Shown here: in pieces, positions 7,357 through 12,484 of the stretch | Layout: each line of letters begins with the position of its first letter | How positions within the stretch are numbered: position 1 is the stretch's first letter | Notes under the pieces: generated by a model | The model's database searches: none | What the model was told of the DNA's origin: nothing | What the model saw: only the letters and a program-made list of their open reading frames with translations | Translations under genes and position numbers: made by a program | Source of the DNA: Hyphochytrium catenoides | Lineage: Eukaryota > Sar > Hyphochytriomycetes > Hyphochytriales > Hyphochytriaceae | Reading direction: 5' to 3' | Length of the DNA: 12,484 nt | NCBI GenBank assembly: GCA_900088475.1 | Contig: FLMG01003358.1 | Coordinates: forward strand, 1 to 12,484

Positions 7357-8485
7357 CAGGTATTGCTTCAGACATTATTCCCACTAGTCTCGTACTCAGC
7401 TTCCTTGCACACTCCGGTCGTTGGAAGAGCCAGGACAGCTTGTCAAGTCGCCCCGTTTCAAGCTGACTGAAAAGCGCGCCATCGAGCTCCAAACAATAGT
7501 CTGCATAATCTTCGTCCTCGATCCCGTGATACTCTACAATTAGCGATCCATATCTGTCGGTAAGCCAGCGGAGAGTATCCAAGCCCAAGCCTGCACCGAC
7601 AACGTAAGGCAGTGACCAACGGGGACCTCTAAAGTTTAGGACGTCATCATACTCTTCCGCTAACCACTTCACGATCTCAATGTAATCTGCCGACGTGGTC
7701 GCAACTTCCATCAGGTCTGCAAGCTGCTCGCGCTGGTATAGGGGCCGTCTTGCACACATCCATCGCAAGTTATCGAGATTTCCACACTCAGCAGCAAGCT
7801 GGTAAGCAAGAAAACTCGCCTGAGAGTGCGGATATTCCATCTCCAGCCAACTGAGAATCTCCGTGGAGGATGCATGTCCAGCAGCGGATTCCCTAAGCAT
7901 CCTTCCTCTCGGAATCAGCACATTCACCTTGTATGACTGCTGCAGGTCGATGAGTGGTTCAGCAAGCGCAGGCTCCACCTGGGAAGCTAACGATGCAAAG
8001 AAAGCTTTCTCCTCAGCGACGGGATGACAGTGCAGCCATTGTAGAAGCTTCATATTACCGTTGCTGATCGCCAGGCTCAACGCCTGACTCCCGTAGAAGA
8101 GAGGCAGGATGTCACCGTCCACTCGACTGGCAGTCTCAGCCTCCTTCAGCTTTAGAAGAGCAAGGTGACCGCACCTGATTGCATTGTCCCCAGAACGCCA
8201 GTCAGCATATTTCCGCCCTGGTTGGAAGGCAGCAATATGAGCCAATAGGTCGAAACTGGTGAGGACTTGCAAGCTGGGCGAGGCCTCTGAGCTACTAAGG
8301 CTATGCACATCCTTCTTATCGCTAGGAAAAGAGGAGCTGAGGGACGTTCTTCCTGAAGCGCGCACTCGAGAACTTCTCTGACGTTTAGCATGGGTGCCAA
8401 TGGGGGGTTCACTTCCGCCTGAGCTTCTGGCTGCTGCCTCTCCTGTTGTTTCTCTTCTACGTCTACTTCTCGTCGTTGCCACCAT
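7352..8485 (-). CDS. N-terminal half of the frameshifted F-box-like / ankyrin-like paralogue
   Basis: The frame runs from ATG at 8485 to TGA at 7352, 377 residues. An in-frame TAA lies upstream with no other ATG between, which supports this start. Residues 1-70 are basic and Ser-rich with two Arg/Lys clusters (RSRRRR at 6-11, KRQRSSRVR at 34-42) that could act as a nuclear localisation signal. Residues 74-90 (VLTSFDLLAHIAAFQPG) are F-box-like, with CGH--LLKLK to 114. NGNMKLLQWLHCHP-AEEKAFFA at 142-165 matches 24 of 33 positions in the intact paralogue block beginning at its residue 117. More W-marked repeats follow (ILSWLEMEYP, LRWMCARR, IVKWLAEEY, LRWLTDRYG, LSWLFQR). The frame ends in the middle of a repeat, where the paralogue continues. 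Skipping one base at the break gives a 711-residue product. Confidence 0.8.
   Translation of the reverse strand: MVATTRSRRRRETTGEAAARSSGGSEPPIGTHAKRQRSSRVRASGRTSLSSSFPSDKKDVHSLSSSEASPSLQVLTSFDLLAHIAAFQPGRKYADWRSGDNAIRCGHLALLKLKEAETASRVDGDILPLFYGSQALSLAISNGNMKLLQWLHCHPVAEEKAFFASLASQVEPALAEPLIDLQQSYKVNVLIPRGRMLRESAAGHASSTEILSWLEMEYPHSQASFLAYQLAAECGNLDNLRWMCARRPLYQREQLADLMEVATTSADYIEIVKWLAEEYDDVLNFRGPRWSLPYVVGAGLGLDTLRWLTDRYGSLIVEYHGIEDEDYADYCLELDGALFSQLETGRLDKLSWLFQRPECARKLSTRLVGIMSEAIPV
7355..7374 (-). other. +1 frame break between the two halves of the paralogue
   Basis: On the minus strand the N-terminal frame is open down to TGA (7354-7352) and the C-terminal frame is open back to a TAA at 7377-7375, so the shift must fall within 7355-7374. 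Skipping one base here joins the halves so that the residues from IMSEA to WAE align with IVQAG to WAE of the intact paralogue with no gap (18 columns each). No GT...AG intron of suitable length and phase that preserves this alignment was found. The zero-frame stop is TGA followed by C. The cause may be a one-base insertion in a recent pseudogene, an assembly error, or programmed frameshifting; the sequence cannot tell these apart. Confidence 0.8.
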
Positions 8486-8861
8486 GAGGGTGAGGGTGTC
8501 AGCAGGCTTAGGGCGCCCGTTGGAAGGCTTGCTGGCCTGTTATACGTAGCACCTGGTAGCGTCCTTTGTTGCTATTCTCTCAGGGTGGAAGTCATTCTCT
8601 TTTCCTCCTGCTCCCAAGAAGTTTCTCTCTGCTGCTCATGATGAGGTGTTCCTCGACCTAGAGTTCCTTTATCTGTTCTTCTGTCTTCTGAGGACGACCA
8701 TGACCTTCGAGATCAAGAGACATAGGGAAGTTGCTGGTCATCTGTCCAGTGGCTCATGCAGCCTTTGCCTTGTCTGAAAGCTGACAGCAGGCGGCTCAAC
8801 GATCGGCAGCTGAGGAGGTCAGGCAAGCAAGCGAGGCGTTGAGCATCAAAATGGAGGGAGA
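8486..8861. other. 5' flank of the frameshifted paralogue
   Basis: Mixed-composition sequence upstream of the ATG at 8485. It lacks the long GA/TC tract found upstream of the intact copy. No clear TATA box, initiator or splice structure stands out. Confidence 0.35.
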
Positions 8862-9040
8862 ATGAAGCTAAACTCTGAGGCTGGTGAAGCAGTATGTGGG
8901 TGCCAAAATGATTATATTCGGTGGCTATACTTTATTACAGGTATTTTGGTTTGGTCTTGTACAAGCAGCTTTCGGGATAGAGACTATATTTCGGCGAATT
9001 GCAGTTATCTTCGGTTTCGATTGCAGAGGACCCATCATCA

Positions 9041-9331
9041 TCAGTCTTTACGAATCACCTCCTTCCCTAGCTTCCCTGCCCAACGGATGATGGTCTTCCT
9101 GCTTGTGCTTTGCTTCACCTCTCGACCTCCTCTTGCCGCCCGCCTCATCATTTCCTTGTCTCTTTCTTCTATCCTTGCTTCCCAGTCAGTCTGAGTCGTA
9201 GTAGTACAAGGGGTGGGAAGAAGAGCGCAAGATAGACGCAGAGATGCCCGATGCGCGGTACTCGCTGGCGATGATGGCGTCTGCTCCGCCTCCTCATCAG
9301 CGCGAAAAAGGATGAATAGCTCCATCTTCAT
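9041..9331 (-). CDS. possible 96-residue basic protein
   Basis: A minus-strand frame from ATG at 9331 to TGA at 9041. The peptide begins MKMELFILFRADEEAEQ, has a Ser/Thr/Pro-rich middle, and ends in a charged, probably helical stretch (DWEARIEERDKEMMRRAARG, then a Lys/Arg-rich tail). Codon content is mixed rather than low-complexity, which favours coding, but a plus-strand frame (8862-9194) overlaps it and is equally open. No family was recognised and no neighbour supports a role. Confidence 0.25.
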   Translation of the reverse strand: MKMELFILFRADEEAEQTPSSPASTAHRASLRLSCALLPTPCTTTTQTDWEARIEERDKEMMRRAARGGREVKQSTSRKTIIRWAGKLGKEVIRKD

Positions 9332-9343
9332 ATCCCTCCTCAA

Positions 9344-10122
9344 AGTGTGGCAACGGGTTTAACGTCCAAGGAAGGTCTCATGTGTCAATCAATAGTACTC
9401 TACCCTCTCTGGGGCAGACACCATGCAGATAGTAGAAGGACCAAGAGAGGACAACGCCAGGACAAGAAGCCATCAGTCCAGCAAGCGACTATTAGGATAA
9501 AGACGGAGAAGAGAGATGAGTACTGAGTAGGAAGGAGGTTCCATAGAATGTTTATCTCATAGCGTGAGCCAGTCTGGCAACAGATCCTCCCACCAGTCCT
9601 CTACTCTCTTCTTTCCTTCTCCCGCTGGTCTCTATGCCAACAAGGCGATCCAGAAACGGAACAGGAATGATGATGGATTACCTTTGGACTATACATCTAT
9701 ACATATACATAGTCGTCAACCCTAAAGCTAGGAAACAGGCTTGGAAGGGTAAAGCTGGTTAGCCCCGGCAGCGTTCGTCTTCCGGCCATGTCCAGAGGGT
9801 CCCTAGGCATGTCATTCCCTTTCTCTATTAGAGTTTCCCGCTGTACGCTTCAGGCTGCTGATGGCTGCCCTGTGAATAGCTTTCTGCTGTTCATTGTCGC
9901 ATAAGGCTTGTAAACGAAGGACTTCTTGCGCCGGCAAATAGTAGCACGAGGCTTTTGGGCCACAATATAAGTAGGTAGTTGAGAAGAAGTCGGCCGTCCT
10001 ACATTACTATCCATTCTTAGCTATCTCACCCGCCCTCATTCAGCTCGACTTTTAGAGGAAACCCGATAAAAATAGAAAGTGCTAGCAGAACATCTTGTCA
10101 ATGGAGAGGCAATGAAAAAGCA
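9344..10122. other. unassigned intergenic stretch
   Basis: Stops are frequent in all frames. The only coding-like piece is a plus frame open from just after the TAG near 9710 to TAA at 9902, with an ATG at 9788 that would give 38 residues. A short TATACATCTATACATATACATA run lies near 9690-9712. No tRNA-like B box, rRNA or repeat family was recognised. Confidence 0.35.
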
Positions 10123-10293
10123 ATGATCTCCTCCGCAGGAGCACCACCTGCAGTGTCTGCTCTATGCTCTTATAAGCTGAACACGGCAGGCTTCCGTGCT
10201 GCCCCAGAGAGTACCGTAGGTCATCCAAGTCATCCTTGTCTTCCAGGTACTCGTCGTGCCAAACGACTCAGTCAGTCATCAAAGCAGGAGTAG
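10123..10293 (+). CDS. possible short CDS, unknown function
   Basis: From ATG at 10123 to TAG at 10291 the frame encodes 56 residues of balanced composition ending in a basic, Ser-rich tail (GTRRAKRLSQSSKQE). The frame is open for about 35 further codons upstream without an ATG, giving about 90 stop-free codons, so a spliced exon is as likely as a complete gene. I recognise no domain, signal peptide or membrane segment. Chance remains a fair explanation. Confidence 0.18.
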   Translation: MISSAGAPPAVSALCSYKLNTAGFRAAPESTVGHPSHPCLPGTRRAKRLSQSSKQE

Positions 10294-11371
10294 GCCTTGG
10301 ATCATAAGAACGGAGGTCAGATAGATGACCCTATACCTCTACTGCGAGGAGTCCCGACTCCAGGGCTCCAGCGACTGGTGGTATCACTTCCTATCAGTCT
10401 ACTACCCGCTAACTAGGTAGGGACTACTATGAAGTCACGAGGAAACACGCCAAAGTCCATCGTTCGTCACCACGCCAGGAACTAAAAGCTATAGACCTAC
10501 ACTTTGCCCGTCATATCAGACTCACTCCATGGGTTGACTAGGAGCGAATAGAAAGCAAAAGCGGGGTCGTAGGTTGCTGAAGTTGCTGCGTACAGACAAG
10601 GGCTCAAGGTAGAACTACTAGTCGCTCTACTGGATAAGAAGAGGAGGATGATCTTCGGCTAGGTTTTCCTTTGTCTTTGACGGCAAAGGCGAGGTACTTT
10701 GGCCGTGAGCATGTGGCAGGCCCTCTGTCTGATAACTCTTTCTTAGGCGTGCGGAGTGTACCAAGGTCTGCGAGCGCCGCGTTCCTAACCTACAGTTCGG
10801 CTGAGACTGGTGGGAGACAGAACACCCTCTTTTGCCTGGCTAGTGATGGATGTTCGGTGCGTGAGATAGACCCACACGATGTGCGATGATGGTTGTCTTA
10901 GACGGAGTAGTGCTTAGGGCATTGGGGATGGCACATAGAGTGGTATCAATCTATATGTTTGCACTGTAAAACGGTAGTGGAGAGATGTCTCGACGTAAAC
11001 ATTTTCCAATGGCTGAGCCCTCGATGTGCCGACCCAGAAAGCCCTGAAGGCTTAAGACAATTGTACCCTTCCTTTCTGCTGCTGTTGCCTGCTGTCAGTT
11101 CTGAGCTCTTCCGATGGGCGGGGCCTCAGAGACTCCATATGCCTCGTTATCCTGTCGCTCGCTCCTCTGTTGCCGTCGGAATAGCAAGCGAGAGCAGCTC
11201 TCGCGCTCTCACCAGGGGCAGACGAGAGATTGATTGACCCAACCAGAGAATGCACGAGCCCTTTGCCGTACCCCGCAGCGCCGCTCACCTTCCGATATCG
11301 CTTACTGATATCAAGACCTTTCTTCGTGCTTGACATCCATTGTGCCAGTCTTCTACCTCCCTTGGTCGTCG
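10294..11371. other. unassigned stretch with scattered open frames
   Basis: A plus frame at 10671-10889 and overlapping frames at 10959-11237 (plus) and 11052-11336 (minus) have protein-like composition; the first two lack an ATG at their start. In the minus frame an ATG near 11335 is followed by 16 codons and then a plausible donor (CGGAAG|GTGAGC), which would fit a short first exon. None could be extended into a consistent gene model by eye. Confidence 0.3.
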
Positions 11372-11721
11372 TCAGAAGAGCGCATGAATGAAGTTGTTGT
11401 CTATTATTCTCTCCGTTGTCCAGTCCGGAAAGTGAGGAAAGGAGTTGTCAGCCCTATGAGCTGGTGCAGTTGAGAGTCTCTATTGACGTTAGAAGAAGGA
11501 GGAAGCGAGAGCAGAACGTGCGACAAGATCGAGATAATCGACGTCTGTTCGCGCTGCAGCTACCAAAATTCTCGGCACAGTGGCCACGACGGCGCCGCTA
11601 TGATGGCTTCAGAAGCATAAACAAAGGCTTGTCCCCGATAGTCAAGGCTCCGTAGAAGGATGTTCTCATCAGATCTGCTGGATACGATCCCCTGTAACTT
11701 TCCTTTTGTCCGTAAGTCCGG
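11372..11721 (-). other. candidate minus-strand exons around an intron-like 3' end
   Basis: Two stop-free, protein-like segments lie on the minus strand: 11560-11721 (about 53 codons, no ATG) and 11372-11479 (36 codons ending in TGA). Between them, the minus strand reads TTCTAACGTCAATAG, a textbook branch site plus acceptor, placing the exon edge at 11479. A GGTAGC donor near 11563 is in the wrong phase (it would create TGA), so the join is not solved. A plus-strand frame through the same bases (11416-11655) is also open without an ATG. Confidence 0.22.
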
Positions 11722-11846
11722 CTAGCTCCTTTCCTTCCATGCGCACCGCCCTGGCTTGTCCATGCCTCAATTTGGGCTCGCAGCTACCTTGCTGGACGTA
11801 CTACCGCTTTCTCCTCCTACATCGCGCCAGCGCTTGAGCATGACAC

Positions 11847-12208
11847 ATGCTGAGCTTCTGTACAGCCTCTTTCTTTGGCTTGTTTGGGTCTCTGATAGTC
11901 TTATCATTGTTTGTTACAGCCCTGAACTGCACTCAGACATTCGCGGACGTGTCTGGCAGTCAGTACGTCATATGGAAAGTGGTCTACCTAGCAGCAGGAG
12001 GGATTGGAGTCATCCTGACACTCATCCGCATTCCGGGCATCCTGAAGCGCGGCTCCGACATCCAGCGAGCATGCTTCCCATTCCTCTTCATTGCTTTTGG
12101 CAGCTTCATTGTGAGAGGATTAGACCCCAACGGCTATGAGGGGATGATACCGAAGATTATTGTGGAGTTTGCTGGCACCTGTGCCTCCTGCTGCCTGTAC
12201 AGCATATG
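11847..12208 (+). CDS. multi-span membrane protein, first coding exon
   Basis: The ATG at 11847 has an in-frame TGA two codons upstream. The exon encodes 121 residues with four hydrophobic segments: about 8-26 (signal anchor or first span), 40-61, 75-91 and 102-120. The second and third spans are joined by a short basic loop (IRIPGILKRGSDIQR), suggesting that loop faces the cytosol. The frame hits TGA at 12210, but a strong donor (ATATG|GTGAGT) lies exactly there; splicing to the AG at 12247 keeps Trp121 and adds 17 residues to a TAA at 12300, a 138-residue product. The span and loop pattern loosely recalls THH1/TOM1/TOM3-type or other seven-span proteins, in which case more exons would follow outside the window. 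A strong plus-strand donor (CC|GTAAGT) near 11714 could end an upstream noncoding exon. Function not assigned. Confidence 0.6.
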
Positions 12209-12247
12209 GTGAGTGCTTCCGAGAGACGAGGCTAACAAACCCTTTAG
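12209..12247 (+). other. probable 39-nt intron
   Basis: It starts GTGAGTGC, contains GCTAACA as a branch site about 11 bases from the end, and ends CCCTTTAG. Its removal avoids the immediate in-frame TGA and keeps the frame. Thirty-nine bases is short but within the range of compact protist introns. Confidence 0.55.
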
Positions 12248-12302
12248 GGCTCTCTCTTCTAAGTGCCTGGATGCGTGCTCATCACTCCTCTGCGCACCCT
12301 AA
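12248..12302 (+). CDS. probable second exon of the membrane protein
   Basis: After the 39-nt intron the frame encodes ALSSKCLDACSSLLCAP and a TAA at 12300-12302. The Cys-rich, short tail is not diagnostic. If the true acceptor is further right, beyond the window, this piece would be intronic. Confidence 0.35.
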
Positions 12303-12339
12303 CAGTCCGCCTTTCTCCCATGGTCTGTCTCAATTTTGC

Positions 12340-12484
12340 TCTTCTTTTCTTTCTCTTACGCACTCTGTGTGTCTCTCCTCCTCGCTTTCCCTTACACCCC
12401 CTTTCTGTCTTTCCTTCCCTCTTGCTTTCTCTTACGCCCTCTTTATGTCTCCTCTCTCTCTCTCCCTCTCTCTCTCCCTCTCTC
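12340..12484. repeat. TC-rich tandem repeat, 36-40 nt unit, then (TC)n
   Basis: Three imperfect copies of a unit like CTTTCTCTTACGCCCTCTTT-TGTCTCTCC are anchored by CTTAC at 12355, 12391 and 12431 (spacings 36 and 40). From about 12450 the sequence is CTCTCTCTCCCTCTC to the window end. It may lie in the 3' region or a following intron of the membrane-protein gene. Confidence 0.75.

Noticed and set aside
7330-7382. Short intron joining the two halves of the paralogue
   Set aside because: Candidate GT...AG pairs here are 17, 33 or 44 bases and leave the wrong phase; a 25-base option fits the phase but deletes residues that align with the intact paralogue.
2489-8485. Giant-virus origin of the ankyrin-like pair
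   Set aside because: Such viruses carry similar families, but the surrounding simple-sequence repeats and an intron-bearing gene fit a cellular eukaryote; nothing in the window is specifically viral.
9010-9040. Possible tRNA B box (GGTTTCGATTGC)
   Set aside because: It does not match the GGTTCGANTCC consensus and no acceptor or anticodon stems can be folded around it.
8862-9194. 110-codon plus frame with an ATG at 8862
   Set aside because: It is overlapped by an equally open minus frame, shows an erratic Ser/Arg/Phe composition and no recognisable domain.
11756-12139. 127-codon plus frame overlapping the membrane protein exon
   Set aside because: Its composition is irregular (His, Pro, Arg-rich after the first 60 residues), whereas the overlapping frame has clear membrane spans and a splice donor.

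Overview
The window looks like nuclear DNA of a free-living unicellular eukaryote (protist) that I cannot place more closely. The grounds are: large reading frames separated by long spacers full of simple sequence (GA and TC tracts, short tandem repeats); at least one gene with a short GT...AG intron and a CTAAC-type branch motif; no ribosome binding sites or operon packing; and use of the standard genetic code, with TGA, TAG and TAA as stops. No rRNA, tRNA, CRISPR array or complete mobile element was recognised.

Layout. 1-480: degenerate AGAGCTA repeats, then unassigned sequence. 480-2250: low-complexity purine and pyrimidine tracts, one weak minus-strand reading frame (780-1016). 2250-2366: a possible minus-strand exon. 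2489-4498 (minus): a complete 669-residue intronless protein with an F-box-like N-terminal segment followed by many degenerate ankyrin-like helical repeats. 4500-4970: a (GA)n-rich tract just upstream of that gene. 4970-5700: an AT-richer patch with a hairpin, an RS-rich reading frame and about three tandem copies of a 94-98 bp repeat. 6349-8485 (minus): a divergent paralogue of the first large gene, whose reading frame is split by a single +1 shift at 7355-7374. 8486-11846: mostly unassigned sequence with a few weak small reading frames and splice-like signals. 11847 onward (plus): first exon of a small multi-membrane-span protein with a probable 39-nt intron. 12303-12484: TC-rich tandem repeat running off the window.

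How the genes relate. The two large minus-strand genes are a head-to-tail duplicated pair: they align along their whole length, share an N-terminal CGH-LLKLK block, a GN-KLLQW-H-HP-AEEKAFFA block, VRPQL, and HGYD-SC near the C terminus. F-box plus ankyrin-type proteins usually act as substrate adaptors or protein-binding scaffolds, but the F-box assignment here is by pattern only and the family function is not known to me. The membrane-protein gene at the right edge has no visible functional link to them.

The most interesting point is the frame break in the second paralogue. Both halves stay open and similar to the intact paralogue, the gap-free repair needs exactly one skipped base, and the zero-frame stop is TGA followed by C. 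A recent inactivation or a sequencing error is the simplest reading; programmed +1 frameshifting is the testable alternative.
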